Source: Aliihoeflea sp. 2WW
Lineage (GTDB): Bacteria > Pseudomonadota > Alphaproteobacteria > Rhizobiales > Rhizobiaceae
NCBI RefSeq assembly: GCF_000497755.1
Contig: NZ_AYOD01000002.1
Coordinates: 1-64,000 of the forward strand
Direction of reading: 5' to 3'
DNA: 64,000 nt
Position numbers and translations under genes: made by a program. Within the stretch, counting starts at the first letter, position 1. Each line of letters begins with the position of its first letter. Shown here one piece after another: positions 36,852-50,238 of this stretch. The notes below the pieces were generated by a model that saw only the letters and a list, made by a program, of their open reading frames with translations, was not told the origin of the DNA and ran no database searches.

Positions 36852-37861
36852 GCGGCGACCGCCAGCGTGGGGGCGGCGAATGCTTCGCGCAGGCTTGCGA
36901 TGACAGCGCGCGGGTCAAGCCCGGTCATGATGGCTGTTCTCATGGTTGGGTCGGTGTGCGGCGCGTGACGGTCGAGATACCAGCCGAGATGCTTGCGCGC
37001 GTGGCGCAGCCCCTGCCCGGTTCCGTAGAGCGCCAGCATGTCCTCGTAATGGGCGACGACGTAGTCGGCGAGCTTGGCCTCCCCGGGGATATCGCGCGCG
37101 GACGGGCCGCCGGCGGCCTCAATGATCTGCGCGCCTGCCCATGGCGCGCCGTAGTGCCCGCGGCCGATCATGACGGCATCGGCGCCGGAGAGCGCCAGCG
37201 CGCGCCGCGCCGTCGCTGTGTCGACGATATCGCCATTGACGACGAGCGGGACCGAGATCGCACCCTTCACCGCGCGGATCGCCTTCCAGTCCGCCTCGCC
37301 CTTGTAGAACTGCTCGCGCGTGCGGCCGTGGACGGTGATCATACGGACGCCAGCGGCGACCGCGCGCGCGGCGATGGCGGGCGCGTTGAGACTTTCGGCG
37401 TCCCAGCCGAGGCGCATCTTGACCGTGACCGGCACGTCGACGGCTCCGACGACCGCCTCGATCAACGACATCGCGTGATCGGGTTCGCGCATCAGCGCCG
37501 ACCCGCAATAGCCACCGGTGACCTTCTTGGCCGGACAGCCCATGTTGATGTCGATAATGTCGGCGCCCTCGCCTGCCGCGATGCGCGCGCCTTCGGCCAT
37601 CCAGTGCGCGTCGCGCCCGGCGAGCTGGACGACATGGGTCGCTACATCGGGCCGGCGGATGCGGCGCTCGGATTCGGCCCGGCCGCGCGCAAGCTCGCCG
37701 CTGGCGACCATTTCGGAGACGACCATGCCGGCGCCATGCAGAAGCGCGCGGCAGCGCATCGGCTCGTCCGTAACGCCGGAGAGCGGCGCCAGGAACACCC
37801 GATTGGGAACGCTGACAGTGCCGATATCGAGCGGCGTCGCCAGAACGCAGATTTCAGTCAT
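36848..37861 (-). CDS. dusB: tRNA dihydrouridine synthase DusB (NifR3)
   Basis: Flavin-dependent enzyme that reduces uridine to dihydrouridine in tRNA D loops. 337 residues with the TIM-barrel marks [14 protein letters not shown], the substrate-binding [21 protein letters not shown] (given in full as a 20-residue region ending near residue 105, with the catalytic Cys in YCGSA) and [13 protein letters not shown]. Known as nifR3 in rhizobia because it leads the ntrBC operon. The ATG at 37861 is used; a TTG two codons earlier is possible. Confidence 0.95.
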   Translation of the reverse strand: MTEICVLATPLDIGTVSVPNRVFLAPLSGVTDEPMRCRALLHGAGMVVSEMVASGELARGRAESERRIRRPDVATHVVQLAGRDAHWMAEGARIAAGEGADIIDINMGCPAKKVTGGYCGSALMREPDHAMSLIEAVVGAVDVPVTVKMRLGWDAESLNAPAIAARAVAAGVRMITVHGRTREQFYKGEADWKAIRAVKGAISVPLVVNGDIVDTATARRALALSGADAVMIGRGHYGAPWAGAQIIEAAGGPSARDIPGEAKLADYVVAHYEDMLALYGTGQGLRHARKHLGWYLDRHAPHTDPTMRTAIMTGLDPRAVIASLREAFAAPTLAVAA

Positions 37862-37995
37862 GCACAAAAACCCGGCACACTCATCTTCTTGCCCAACTGA
37901 TAGCCATGTTCTTTTCCCGCCGCAACTGCCGCATGCACACAGTCTGGCATTTCTGCCATGCGCTGATATGTGTGCTCGCCAAGCCGGAGACCAGA

Positions 37996-39198
37996 ATGCA
38001 AAAGCCGAAAGTCGCAGCCATCATCGTCGCCGCCGGCCGCGGCGAGCGCGCCGGCGATCCGCAGGAAGGGCCGAAGCAGTATCGCCGGATCGGCGGCAAG
38101 GCCATCCTTGCCCATACGCTCGAGACGTTTCTGGCGCATTCCGAGATCGGGACCGTCGTCGTCGCGATCCACAAGCACGACGAAAGCCTGTTTCGTGAAG
38201 CAGTCGGCGCGCTTGCTGAGCGGGTAACGGTGGTGACGGGTGGCGCGACGCGACAGGCATCGACCTCGAACGCGATGCAGGCACTGGCCGCTGATCCGCC
38301 AGATGCTGTTCTCGTCCATGACGGCGTGCGGCCCTTCGTGGACGCCGGGCTCATCTCGCGGGTGATCGCGGGGATAGATGGTGAGACGGGCAGCCTGCCG
38401 TCGCTGCCCGTCTCGGACACGCTGAAGGAAGCTGCGCCGGACGGTCTTGTCGCCCGCACGGTTTCTCGTACCGGGCTTTTCGGGGCGCAGACGCCGCAGG
38501 GCTTTCCCTTTGCAGCCTTTCATGCCGCCCATGCCCGCGCGGCTGCTCAAGGGCGCGACGATTTCACCGACGATGCGGCCATCGCCGAATGGGCGGGCAT
38601 TCCCGTGCGGCTCGTCGAAGGTTCGCCCGACAATGTCAAGCTGACCTGGGCGCGGGACATCGCCAATGCCGACACGAAGCTGAGGATCGACGCCACGATG
38701 TTTCCCGATATCCGGACCGGCAATGGTTATGACGTCCATTCCTTCGAACCGGGGGACGCGGTGGTGCTGTGCGGCGTCGCAATTCCGCACGACCGGAAAT
38801 TGTCGGGCCATTCCGATGCGGATGTCGGGCTCCACGCGCTGACCGACGCGCTTCTGGCGACCTGCGGTGCGGGCGATATCGGCACGCATTTTCCGCCATC
38901 CGATCCGCAATGGAAAGGCGCGGCGTCGCACATCTTCGTCGAGGAGGCGGTGCGGATCGTCCGGGCGCGCAAGGGCCGGATCGCCAATGCCGACATCACG
39001 CTCATTTGCGAAGCGCCACGGATTGGTCCATTTAGGCAGGCAATGACGGATGCGCTCGTCGCCATGCTCGGCATTTCGCCCGACCGGGTTTCGATCAAGG
39101 CGACGACGAACGAGAAACTCGGTTTCGTCGGCCGGGGCGAAGGCATCGCCGCCATCGCCACCGCGACCGTCGCCTTTCCAGGAGTGTTGCCGGAATGA
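37996..39198 (+). CDS. ispDF: Bifunctional IspD/IspF isoprenoid enzyme
   Basis: Fused enzyme of the MEP pathway, 400 residues: residues 1-230 are 2-C-methyl-D-erythritol 4-phosphate cytidylyltransferase ([26 protein letters not shown]), and about 240-400 are 2-C-methyl-D-erythritol 2,4-cyclodiphosphate synthase ([32 protein letters not shown] with zinc ligands). IspE, which acts between the two, is not here. GGAGA precedes the ATG at 37996; the longer frame from 37906 has a Cys/His-rich lead that does not belong. Fusion is usual in alphaproteobacteria. Confidence 0.95.
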   Translation: MQKPKVAAIIVAAGRGERAGDPQEGPKQYRRIGGKAILAHTLETFLAHSEIGTVVVAIHKHDESLFREAVGALAERVTVVTGGATRQASTSNAMQALAADPPDAVLVHDGVRPFVDAGLISRVIAGIDGETGSLPSLPVSDTLKEAAPDGLVARTVSRTGLFGAQTPQGFPFAAFHAAHARAAAQGRDDFTDDAAIAEWAGIPVRLVEGSPDNVKLTWARDIANADTKLRIDATMFPDIRTGNGYDVHSFEPGDAVVLCGVAIPHDRKLSGHSDADVGLHALTDALLATCGAGDIGTHFPPSDPQWKGAASHIFVEEAVRIVRARKGRIANADITLICEAPRIGPFRQAMTDALVAMLGISPDRVSIKATTNEKLGFVGRGEGIAAIATATVAFPGVLPE

Positions 39199-39683
39199 TG
39201 AGTGTGCTGCCCGAACTCGCCCAGGACTTTCTCGACGCCTGCAAACGCCAGGGCGTTCTGGCCGCCACCGCCGAATCCTGTACCGGCGGGCAGATCATCG
39301 CCCTTTTGACCGACATTCCCGGTGCCTCGTCGATGATCGATTGCGGGTTCGTGACCTATTCCAACGAGGCCAAGCAGAAGATGCTGGGCGTCAAGGCCGA
39401 GACGCTGGAATCGCATGGCGCGGTGTCGGCGGAAACGGCGCGCGAGATGGCCGAGGGTGCGCTCAAGAAGTCTCACGCGGGGATCACGCTCGCGGTCACC
39501 GGTATCGCCGGACCGGATGGCGGCAGTGCGGAAAAGCCGGTCGGTCTCGTCTGGTTCGCCATCGCGCGCAAGGGCCATCCGACGCGGGTCGAAAAGCGCC
39601 AGTTCGAAGATGGCGGACGCGACCATATCCGGTCCGAGACTGTGCGGACCGCGCTGGTGATGGGGATTTCGGCGCTAAGCTGA
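39195..39683 (+). CDS. pncC: CinA C-terminal family nicotinamide-nucleotide amidase (PncC type)
   Basis: Deamidates nicotinamide mononucleotide to nicotinate mononucleotide for NAD recycling. 162 residues, that is the CinA C-terminal domain alone: [20 protein letters not shown] with the nucleophilic Ser, [14 protein letters not shown] and [19 protein letters not shown]. The ATG overlaps the ispDF stop by four bases. Its 3' end overlaps the convergent neighbour by nine bases. Confidence 0.9.
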   Translation: MMSVLPELAQDFLDACKRQGVLAATAESCTGGQIIALLTDIPGASSMIDCGFVTYSNEAKQKMLGVKAETLESHGAVSAETAREMAEGALKKSHAGITLAVTGIAGPDGGSAEKPVGLVWFAIARKGHPTRVEKRQFEDGGRDHIRSETVRTALVMGISALS

Positions 39684-40133
39684 CGGGACCGCGTAGATAT
39701 CGTCGGCACGCTTTTCGAAGGCTTCGGCGAACATGCGGAAGGCGCGGTCGAACATCGCGCCCATCATCGCGCCCAGAATGCGGCTCTTGAACTCGTAGTC
39801 GATGAAGAAGTGAACGGCCGTTCCGCCATCCTCGGTCGCCTCGAAGTGCCAGCGATTGTCGAGATAGCGGAACGGGCCGTCGACATAGGAGACGTCGATG
39901 ATGTTCTCGGCGGGCTTCAGCACGACATTGCTGGTAAAGGTCTCGCGCAGCGCCTTGTAGCCGACCGTCATGTCGGCGATCAGCATCGTCAGGCCGTGGC
40001 GCTCCTTCTTCGAGCGCACCGACAAGGCCTCGCACATCGGCAGGAACTGCGGATATTTCTCGACATCGGCGACGAGCGCGAACATCTGCTCGGGGCTGTG
40101 GCGAACCCGCCGCGTGGTCTCGTATTTCGGCAT
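39675..40133 (-). CDS. COQ10/RatA-type START-domain protein
   Basis: A 152-residue SRPBCC (START-like) protein, the usual rhizobial member of the ubiquinone-binding COQ10/RatA family (RRVRHSPEQMFALVADVEKYPQFLPMCE; VDGPFRYLDNRWHFE; YEFKSRILGAMMGAMFDRAF). In mitochondria COQ10 binds ubiquinone and helps respiration; the E. coli RatA toxin label is a database name and should not be taken as function here, since no antitoxin partner is present. It begins two bases after the lipA stop and is cotranscribed with it. Confidence 0.87.
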   Translation of the reverse strand: MPKYETTRRVRHSPEQMFALVADVEKYPQFLPMCEALSVRSKKERHGLTMLIADMTVGYKALRETFTSNVVLKPAENIIDVSYVDGPFRYLDNRWHFEATEDGGTAVHFFIDYEFKSRILGAMMGAMFDRAFRMFAEAFEKRADDIYAVPSA

Positions 40134-40135
40134 CG

Positions 40136-41098
40136 TCAGGCAGCAGCGAGCTTTGCGGCACGCGCCGCCTTCAGACGGGCGAAATCGTCCCCGGCATGGT
40201 GCGAGGAGCGGGTCAGCGGGCTCGATGCGACCATCAGGAAGCCCTTGGAATAGGCGACCGTCTCGAAGGACTTGAACTCCTCCGGCGTCACGAACTTCTT
40301 GACCGCGTGATGCTTCTTGGACGGCGCGAGGTACTGGCCGATGGTGATGAAGTCGACATCGGCTGAGCGCAAATCGTCCATCAACTGGAGCACTTCGTTC
40401 CGCTCCTCGCCGAGCCCGACCATGATGCCGGATTTGGTGAAGATGGTCGGGTCGAGCTCCTTGACCTGCTGAAGCAGGCGGATCGAGTGGAAATAGCGGG
40501 CGCCGGGACGGACCGTCAGATAGTTCGACGGCACGGTCTCCAGATTGTGGTTGAAGACATCGGGACGCGCCGCGACCACGATCTCCAGTGCGCCCTTCTT
40601 GCGCAGGAAGTCGGGCGTCAGGATTTCGATCGTCGTGCCGGGCGCGGCGGCGCGGATCGCATGGATCACGTCGGCAAAATGCTGCGCGCCGCCATCGGCC
40701 AGGTCGTCGCGATCGACGGAGGTGATGACGACGTGGTTGAGCCCCATCTGCGCGACGGCGCGGCCGACGCTTGCGGGCTCCTGCGCATCGAGCGGCATCG
40801 GGATTCCGGTCGCGACGTTGCAGAAGGCGCAGGCCCGGGTGCAGATTTCACCCATGATCATGAAGGTGGCGTGCTTCTTGTCCCAGCACTCACCGATATT
40901 CGGACAACCGGCTTCCTCGCAGACCGTCACCAGCTTGTTCGACTTCACGATCTCGCGCGTTTCGAGATAGCCCTTCGATACCGGCGCCTTGACCCTGATC
41001 CATTCGGGCTTGCGCAAGACTTCCTGGTCGGGCCTGTGGGCCTTTTCCGGGTGGCGCGGGCGCGGGCGGTTGAGCGTGGTGTCGAGTACGGTGACCAT
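40136..41098 (-). CDS. lipA: Lipoyl synthase
   Basis: Radical-SAM enzyme that inserts two sulfurs into octanoyl groups on lipoyl domains. 320 residues with both clusters in view: auxiliary cluster Cys60, Cys65 and Cys71 ([12 protein letters not shown]) and the SAM cluster Cys86, Cys90 and Cys93 (CTRACAFC). The ATG at 41098 has CCGGAG upstream; a longer frame to 41260 runs through the preceding gene's 3' end. It lies 460 bases downstream of the pdh operon, whose E2 and E1-beta subunits need lipoate. Confidence 0.96.
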   Translation of the reverse strand: MVTVLDTTLNRPRPRHPEKAHRPDQEVLRKPEWIRVKAPVSKGYLETREIVKSNKLVTVCEEAGCPNIGECWDKKHATFMIMGEICTRACAFCNVATGIPMPLDAQEPASVGRAVAQMGLNHVVITSVDRDDLADGGAQHFADVIHAIRAAAPGTTIEILTPDFLRKKGALEIVVAARPDVFNHNLETVPSNYLTVRPGARYFHSIRLLQQVKELDPTIFTKSGIMVGLGEERNEVLQLMDDLRSADVDFITIGQYLAPSKKHHAVKKFVTPEEFKSFETVAYSKGFLMVASSPLTRSSHHAGDDFARLKAARAAKLAAA

Positions 41099-41155
41099 GA
41101 ATGCTCCGGAGCGGGTTCGCCGGTTGTCGTCACCTTGTTCTATAGGGATTTCGCC

Positions 41156-41192
41156 ACAAAAATGTAAGGCCGCCATGAAGCATGGCGGCCTT
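41156..41192 (-). terminator. Rho-independent terminator of the GlsB-like gene
   Basis: Stem AAGGCCGCCATG / CATGGCGGCCTT with a 3-nt loop, followed on the minus strand by ACATTTTTG. It begins 25 bases after the stop codon at 41217. Confidence 0.75.
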
Positions 41193-41216
41193 GCAGAAAA
41201 TGGATGGTCGGCTCCG

Positions 41217-41471
41217 TTATCGGCGTATCGCCCTCGCGATCGCGATGAGCAGGCAGGCACCGATGAAGCCGACGATCAGGTAGATCAGAATGCCGGTGCC
41301 GGTGTAGATGCCGAGAACGCTCAGCAGGAAGTTGAGGAACGCGGCACCGATGATGCCGAGAATGACGTTCATGAAGATGCCCATGTTGGACTTCATGAAC
41401 TGTTCGGCGAGCCAGCCAGCAATGCCGCCCACGATGATTGCGCCCAGCAGGCCCATTCCGTTCAGATCCAT
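41217..41471 (-). CDS. GlsB/YeaQ/YmgE family stress-response membrane protein
   Basis: A small 84-residue inner-membrane protein with three helices and glycine-rich starts ([60 protein letters not shown]). This is the transglycosylase-associated/GlsB-YeaQ-YmgE family, often induced by stress; the old transglycosylase label has no enzymatic basis. GGAGAG precedes the ATG. It has its own terminator. Confidence 0.9.
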   Translation of the reverse strand: MDLNGMGLLGAIIVGGIAGWLAEQFMKSNMGIFMNVILGIIGAAFLNFLLSVLGIYTGTGILIYLIVGFIGACLLIAIARAIRR

Positions 41472-41559
41472 TCCACTCTCCTAGTTTTGCGGGATCAGTC
41501 TGCCGGGGAAACGCAGAGATGTCGCACCGGTTCCGGGCGAATCGTTTGAAACTGCTAAA

Positions 41560-43008
41560 TTAGGCGTTCAATGCACGGCCATAGGCGTCGAGCACGCTTT
41601 CCTTCATCATCTCGGACAGGGTGGGGTGCGGGAAGACGGTGTGCATCAGCTCTTCCTCGGTGGTTTCGAGGTTCATCGCGACGACGAAACCCTGGATGAG
41701 TTCGGTCACCTCCGCGCCGACCATGTGGGCGCCGAGTAGTTCGCCGGTCTTCTTGTCGAAGATCGTCTTGATCAGGCCCTGGTCCTCGCCGAGTGCGATC
41801 GCCTTGCCGTTGGCGGCGAAGGAGAAGCGGCCGACACGGATGTCGCGACCGGCTTCCTTGGCCTTGGCTTCGGTCAGCCCGACGGACGCGACCTGCGGGT
41901 GGCAATAGGTGCAGCCGGGAATCTTGCCCTTGTCGAGCGCGTGGACGCCCTTCACACCGGCAATCTTCTCGATGCAGATGACGCCTTCGTGCTCGGCCTT
42001 GTGGGCCAGCATCGGCGCACCTGCAACGTCGCCGATGGCGTAGATGCCGTCGACATTCGTCTTGCCGTAGCCGTCGACCACGACCGTGCCGCGCTCGATC
42101 TTCACGCCGACATCTTCCAGTCCAAGGCCCTCGACATTGCCCTGGACGCCGACGGCAGAGATCAGGCGGTCGGCGGTGATCGTCTGCGTCTTGCCGTCCT
42201 TGGTCTCGACATGAGCGGTGACGGAGTTGCCGGATTTCTCGACCTTCGTCACCTTCGCTTCGAGCAGGAATTTCATGCCCTGCTTTTCGAGCTGCTTTTG
42301 CGCCAGCTTGGAAATCTCGGCATCCTCGACCGGCATGATCTGCGGCAGAAGCTCGACGACTGTCACCTCGCCGCCCATCGTGCGATAGAACGAGGCGAAC
42401 TCGATGCCGATCGCGCCCGACCCCATGACGATCAGCGATTTCGGCATTTCCTGCGGAACCATGGCCTCGAAATAGGTCCAGATCAGCTTGCCGTCCGGCT
42501 CGATGCCCGGGAGCACGCGCGGGCGCGCGCCGGTAGCGACGATGATGTGCTTGGCCGAATAGGTGCCCTCGCCCTTGGTGCCTTTTGGCGCAGGATGCTG
42601 CGGCTCCATCGGCTTCTTCGACGATTTGGAGACGACGATTTTGCCGCCCTTGGCGAGCTTTGCCTCGCCCCAGATCACGTCGACCTTGTTCTTCTTCATC
42701 AGGAAGCCGACACCGCCATTCAGCCGCGCCGAGACGCCGCGAGAGCGTTCGACGACGGCTTTCACGTCGGCCTTCACTTCGCCCGAAATCGACAGGCCGT
42801 AATCCTTGGCGTGCTCGGCATAGTGCTTGATCTCTGCCGAGCGCAGAAGCGCCTTGGTCGGGATGCAGCCCCAGTTCAGGCAGATGCCGCCCAGATGCTC
42901 GCGCTCGACGATGGCCGTCTTTAACCCGAGCTGGGCGGACCGCACGGCCGTGACGTAGCCGCCCGGGCCCGAGCCGATGATGATGACGTCGTAGTCGGTA
43001 TCCGCCAT
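41560..43008 (-). CDS. lpdA: Dihydrolipoyl dehydrogenase (E3) of the pyruvate dehydrogenase complex
   Basis: FAD enzyme that reoxidises dihydrolipoamide on E2, 482 residues. FAD-binding IIGSGPGGYVTAV at the N-terminus; redox-active disulfide CLNWGC; NAD-binding VMGSGAIGIEFASFY; C-terminal interface HPTLSEMM with the catalytic His. A Lys/Pro-rich insert (SSKKPMEPQHPAPKGTKGEG, about residues 130-149) sets this apart from the E. coli form and is known in rhizobial LpdA. Last gene of the pdh operon, nine bases after the SGNH gene. Confidence 0.95.
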   Translation of the reverse strand: MADTDYDVIIIGSGPGGYVTAVRSAQLGLKTAIVEREHLGGICLNWGCIPTKALLRSAEIKHYAEHAKDYGLSISGEVKADVKAVVERSRGVSARLNGGVGFLMKKNKVDVIWGEAKLAKGGKIVVSKSSKKPMEPQHPAPKGTKGEGTYSAKHIIVATGARPRVLPGIEPDGKLIWTYFEAMVPQEMPKSLIVMGSGAIGIEFASFYRTMGGEVTVVELLPQIMPVEDAEISKLAQKQLEKQGMKFLLEAKVTKVEKSGNSVTAHVETKDGKTQTITADRLISAVGVQGNVEGLGLEDVGVKIERGTVVVDGYGKTNVDGIYAIGDVAGAPMLAHKAEHEGVICIEKIAGVKGVHALDKGKIPGCTYCHPQVASVGLTEAKAKEAGRDIRVGRFSFAANGKAIALGEDQGLIKTIFDKKTGELLGAHMVGAEVTELIQGFVVAMNLETTEEELMHTVFPHPTLSEMMKESVLDAYGRALNA

Positions 43009-43017
43009 GGCAGGCTC

Positions 43018-43659
43018 CTAGATTCCAAGCATCATGCGGACGATGGGCTCCAGCCCCCGCCCGATGGCGCGCGTGTTTTCCGCATCGAGGTGAACACCGT
43101 CGACCGGCGTCGTTTCAGCGACCGATCCGGCATCGAAGAAGCCGCAACCCCATTCGTCGGCGAGGTCGGCATAGAAACTCGCCAGCATTTGCGACTGCTC
43201 GACGCCGCCGGCGAACATGGCGCTGTATTCGGTGTTGGCGGTTTCGCACAGCGGCGGCGGGGCGACGATGAGCACCGCCGGCGGCTCGGACTGGCCGTCG
43301 CGCATGGCGTTGAACTTGATCAGTTCCACCAGCCGGCGCATGCCCTGCATTGCGGCGAGCGCCGTGCCTGCAATGGCGGGCTTCATGTCGTTCGAGCCGA
43401 GCAGGATGATGACGAGGTCGATCGGCGCGTGGGTGTAGAGAACGGTCGGCAGGATGCGCGCGCCGTTGCGGTCGCAATCGGCCAGATGCTCGTCGAAAGC
43501 CGTCGTGCGCCCGCGCAGGCCCTCGGCGATGATTTGGATATCCGAGCCAAGTGCCGCCTGCAGCACGTTCGGCCAGCGATCGGCGAACGCATGGCGTCCG
43601 CCGGTTTCGGCGTCGGAGCCCCAGGTGATGGAATCGCCGTAGCAGAGGATGGTTTTCAT
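43018..43659 (-). CDS. SGNH/GDSL-family hydrolase in the pdh operon
   Basis: A 213-residue esterase-fold protein with the SGNH blocks: ILCYGDSITWG (Ser10), LRGRTTAF, IILLGSNDMK and the catalytic Asp/His pair in PVDGVHLDAEN. There is no signal peptide, so it acts in the cytoplasm. It sits between pdhC and lpdA with short gaps on both sides, a placement found in other rhizobia, which hints at a role tied to the complex (for example clearing a thioester or acyl side product). That link is inference. Confidence 0.83.
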   Translation of the reverse strand: MKTILCYGDSITWGSDAETGGRHAFADRWPNVLQAALGSDIQIIAEGLRGRTTAFDEHLADCDRNGARILPTVLYTHAPIDLVIILLGSNDMKPAIAGTALAAMQGMRRLVELIKFNAMRDGQSEPPAVLIVAPPPLCETANTEYSAMFAGGVEQSQMLASFYADLADEWGCGFFDAGSVAETTPVDGVHLDAENTRAIGRGLEPIVRMMLGI

Positions 43660-43674
43660 CAAGGTAATCCCTGC

Positions 43675-45006
43675 CTAGACCAGCATCCCCATCGGGTTCT
43701 CGATTAGCCGCTTGAACGCCGCGAGCAGCTCGGCTCCGAGCGCCCCATCCACCGCGCGGTGATCCGTCGAAAGCGTCACAGACATGACGTTGGCGACCTT
43801 GATCTCGCCGTTCTTCACGACCGCCCGCTCCTCGCCCGCGCCGACCGCAAGAATGGTCGCGTGGGGCGGGTTGATGACTGCGGCGAAGTCTTTGATGCCG
43901 AACATGCCGAGATTGGAGACGGCGGTCGTGCCGCCCTGATATTCTTCGGGCTTCAGCTTCTTGTTGCGCGCGCGGGCGGCCATGTCCTTCATCTCGTTGG
44001 AGATGGCGGAGAGCGACTTCTGGTCGGCCTTGCGGATGATCGGGGTGATCAGCCCGCCGGGGATCGATACGGCGACGCCGACATCGGCATGGCGGTGCTT
44101 CAGCATCCCGCCTTCGGACCACGACACGTTGGCATCCGGCACGGCGACGAGCGCCATCGCCATCGCCTTGATGACGAGGTCGTTGACGGACAGCTTGTAG
44201 GCCGGGACCTCGCCCTTTTCGGTCTTCTTGACCGGCGCCGCGTCGTTGATCTGCTTGCGCAGTGCGAGCAGCGCGTCGATCTCGCAATCGAGCGTCAGAT
44301 AGAAATGCGGAACGGTCGACTTCGCCTCGACGAGGCGGCGCGCGATGGTCTTGCGCATGTTGTCGTGCGGGACGATCTCGTAGGAGCCTTCCTCGAAAAG
44401 CTTGAGGATCGCGTCGTCAGACATGCCCTTGACCGGCGCGGCGGCGGCAGGCGCAGCCTTGTCGGCTGGAGCGGCCTTGGCGACGCCGCCTTTCGAGGCG
44501 GCCTCGACGTCCGCCTTCACCACACGGCCATGCGGGCCGGAGCCGGTGACGGCGGAAAGGTCCAGCCCGGCATCCTTGGCGAGACGGCGGGCGAGCGGCG
44601 AGGCGAAGGTGCGCTCGCCGCCCGCGGATTTCTGCGGAGCGGCGGGCGCTTCGGCTTTTGCTTCCGGCTGTTTCGGCTTTTCTGCGGTCGCAGGCTCGGC
44701 AGCCTTTTGCGGCTTCGCTTCCGCCTTCGGGGCCTCCGCCTTGGCGGCCGCACCCGCATCCTCGCCCTCTTCGGCGAGGACCGCGATCAGCGCGTTGACC
44801 TTGACGCCCTCGGTGCCGGCGGGAACGACGATCTTTGCGACCGTCCCCTCGTCGACAGCCTCGACTTCCATCGTCGCCTTGTCGGTCTCGATCTCGGCAA
44901 TGACGTCGCCGGGAGCGACCTTGTCGCCCTCCTTGACCAGCCATTTGGCCAGGTTGCCCTCCTCCATGGTTGGGGAGAGCGCGGGCATGGTGATGTTGAT
45001 CGGCAT
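43675..45006 (-). CDS. pdhC: Pyruvate dehydrogenase E2, dihydrolipoamide acetyltransferase
   Basis: Core of the pyruvate dehydrogenase complex, 443 residues: one lipoyl domain (1-78; the lipoylated Lys is in [13 protein letters not shown]), an Ala/Lys/Pro-rich linker, a subunit-binding domain ([31 protein letters not shown]) and the acyltransferase domain ending with [16 protein letters not shown], where His and Asp are catalytic. Fourteen bases after pdhB. Confidence 0.96.
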   Translation of the reverse strand: MPINITMPALSPTMEEGNLAKWLVKEGDKVAPGDVIAEIETDKATMEVEAVDEGTVAKIVVPAGTEGVKVNALIAVLAEEGEDAGAAAKAEAPKAEAKPQKAAEPATAEKPKQPEAKAEAPAAPQKSAGGERTFASPLARRLAKDAGLDLSAVTGSGPHGRVVKADVEAASKGGVAKAAPADKAAPAAAAPVKGMSDDAILKLFEEGSYEIVPHDNMRKTIARRLVEAKSTVPHFYLTLDCEIDALLALRKQINDAAPVKKTEKGEVPAYKLSVNDLVIKAMAMALVAVPDANVSWSEGGMLKHRHADVGVAVSIPGGLITPIIRKADQKSLSAISNEMKDMAARARNKKLKPEEYQGGTTAVSNLGMFGIKDFAAVINPPHATILAVGAGEERAVVKNGEIKVANVMSVTLSTDHRAVDGALGAELLAAFKRLIENPMGMLV

Positions 45007-45019
45007 GGTCCGCTCTCCC

Positions 45020-46441
<1,422 letters not shown>

Positions 46442-46453
46442 GGAGCGCGCTCC

Positions 46454-47494
46454 TCAAAGAAGAATGTCGGTGTAGAGCTCGGACGCATCCGGCTCCGGAT
46501 CGTTCTGCGCGAACTCCGCCGAATCGGCGACGATCTCGCGAACCTCCTTGTCGATGGCCTTGAGTTCGTCCTCGGTGGCCCATTTCTTCTCGACCAGGCG
46601 CGCCTTCACCTGCTCGATCGGATCGTGCTCGGAGCGCATCTTCTGCACTTCGTCCTTGGAGCGATATTTCGCCGGGTCCGACATGGAGTGGCCGCGATAG
46701 CGGTAGGTCTGCATCTCGAGGATCATCGGGCCGTTGCCCGCACGCGCCCATTCGACCGCCATGTCGCCGGCAGCCTTGACCGCGCGCACGTCCATTCCGT
46801 CGACCTGGATGCCAGGAATGTTGAACGAAGCGCCGCGGTGCGAAAAGTCGGTCTGCGCCGAGGCGCGGGCAACCGAGGTGCCCATGGCGTAGCGGTTGTT
46901 CTCGATAATGTAGATCGACGGCAGCTTCCACAAAGCCGCCATGTTGAAGCTCTCGTAGACCTGGCCCTGGTTGGCCGCGCCATCACCGAAATAGACCAGC
47001 GAGACATTGTCGTTGCCGCGATAGCGATTGGCGAAGGCGAGGCCGGTGCCGAGCGAGACCTGGCCGCCCACAATGCCGTGACCGCCGTAAAAGTTCTTCT
47101 CCTTAGAGAACATGTGCATCGAGCCGCCCTTGCCGCGCGAATAGCCGCTGCGGCGTCCGGTCAGCTCGGCCATCACCCCGCGCGCGGTCATGCCGGTTGC
47201 GAGCATGTGGCCGTGGTCACGATAGCCGGTGATGACCTGGTCGCCGTCCTTCAGCGCCATCTGCATGCCGGTGACGACGGCTTCCTGGCCGATGTAAAGG
47301 TGACAAAAGCCGCCGATGAAGCCCATGCCGTAGAGCTGGCCCGCCTTCTCCTCGAAGCGGCGGATCAGGAGCATGTCGCGATAGGCCTTGTGTTCTTCGT
47401 CCTTCGAGAACTCGAGCGGCGGCGGTGTCTTGATCGCAGAAGTGGATTTCGCGTCGGCTTTTACGCGCGACGCTTTCTTGGCGGCTGTTGCCAT
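46454..47494 (-). CDS. pdhA: Pyruvate dehydrogenase E1 alpha subunit
   Basis: Thiamine-diphosphate-binding subunit that decarboxylates pyruvate, 346 residues. Marks: RRFEEKAGQLYGMGFIGGFC, GHGIVGGQVSLGTGLAFANR, and the TPP motif start FGDGAANQGQVYESFNMAAL ending in NN (IENNRYAMGTS). Start ATG 47494 with GGGAG upstream; the longer reading to 47539 adds unrelated residues. First gene of pdhA-pdhB-pdhC-SGNH-lpdA. A 25-bp palindrome sits 94-118 bases upstream. Confidence 0.96.
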   Translation of the reverse strand: MATAAKKASRVKADAKSTSAIKTPPPLEFSKDEEHKAYRDMLLIRRFEEKAGQLYGMGFIGGFCHLYIGQEAVVTGMQMALKDGDQVITGYRDHGHMLATGMTARGVMAELTGRRSGYSRGKGGSMHMFSKEKNFYGGHGIVGGQVSLGTGLAFANRYRGNDNVSLVYFGDGAANQGQVYESFNMAALWKLPSIYIIENNRYAMGTSVARASAQTDFSHRGASFNIPGIQVDGMDVRAVKAAGDMAVEWARAGNGPMILEMQTYRYRGHSMSDPAKYRSKDEVQKMRSEHDPIEQVKARLVEKKWATEDELKAIDKEVREIVADSAEFAQNDPEPDASELYTDILL

Positions 47495-47587
47495 GCCTTG
47501 GGTCTCCCGGAGCCTGTCTCTTTGCGGACAACCGGGCATGTGAGCAAACCCGGATATTGACCCAAGGCTAGCATGGCGACTTCGTTC

Positions 47588-47612
47588 CCGCTATGCCGAT
47601 TTCGCATAGCGG
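47588..47612. promoter_or_regulatory. Palindromic candidate operator of the pdh operon
   Basis: Perfect inverted repeat CCGCTATGC - 7 nt - GCATAGCGG in the 178-base gap between ftsB and pdhA, centred about 106 bases before the pdhA start. No T-run follows on either side. Symmetry, size and place fit a binding site for a dimeric regulator; which one is unknown. Confidence 0.5.
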
Positions 47613-47650
47613 ATATTCGTCGAAGGCGCTGAAAAAACAGTGGAATTAGG

Positions 47651-47675
47651 TGATTAACTGAAAACGAGTTAATCA
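47651..47675. repeat. AT-rich inverted repeat overlapping the ftsB stop
   Basis: TGATTAACT - 7 nt - AGTTAATCA, perfect 9-bp arms, with the ftsB stop codon inside one arm. A run of six Ts follows 13 bases on, on the minus strand, so it may be a weak terminator of ftsB; it could also be a binding site. Confidence 0.45.
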
Positions 47676-47987
47676 ACGATCGAGATAGATCACGACTTCG
47701 TCGTCGCGCACGAGATCGAGCGCGCGGCGTGCCTGCTCATCGAGCATGTCGCGCTCGATCGTTCCATCATTGATGAGAACGAGCCGCGTTTCAAGCGCTT
47801 CGCGCTCGACGACCAGTTCGTCGAGCTCCGCCTGCAGGATGGCGACACGCTCTTCCAGACGCTGCTTCGAATTGATGCCGTAGGCCCCATGAAAGGCATG
47901 GTAGCCGAAATAAGCCAGAAAGGCCGATGCGACGACCGGCACGATCAGGCGACCGGTGTTGCGCTGCTTGTGATGACGGGTCCACAT
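47673..47987 (-). CDS. ftsB: Septum formation initiator FtsB/DivIC
   Basis: Bitopic divisome protein of the FtsQLB subcomplex. 104 residues: short cytoplasmic end, one membrane helix (about 15-32, IVPVVASAFLAYFGYHAF), then a periplasmic leucine coiled coil (KQRLEERVAILQAELDELVV) and the DMLDEQARRALDLVRDDEVV tail. AAGGAA precedes the ATG. Location between eno and pdhA is the usual proteobacterial one. Confidence 0.92.
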   Translation of the reverse strand: MWTRHHKQRNTGRLIVPVVASAFLAYFGYHAFHGAYGINSKQRLEERVAILQAELDELVVEREALETRLVLINDGTIERDMLDEQARRALDLVRDDEVVIYLDR

Positions 47988-48038
47988 GGGGCGATTCCTT
48001 GAATAGAACCATGTGAACCCGCCATGCTTAATGGACGG

Positions 48039-50238
<2,200 letters not shown>

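Noticed and set aside
39675-40133. RatA toxin of a toxin-antitoxin pair
   Set aside because: No antitoxin gene is adjacent; cotranscribed with lipA and matches the COQ10 lipid-binding group, so a housekeeping role is more likely.
41098-41260. N-terminal extension of lipA to 41260
   Set aside because: It would overlap the terminator and 3' end of the GlsB-like gene and has no family match; the ATG at 41098 has a proper ribosome-binding site.
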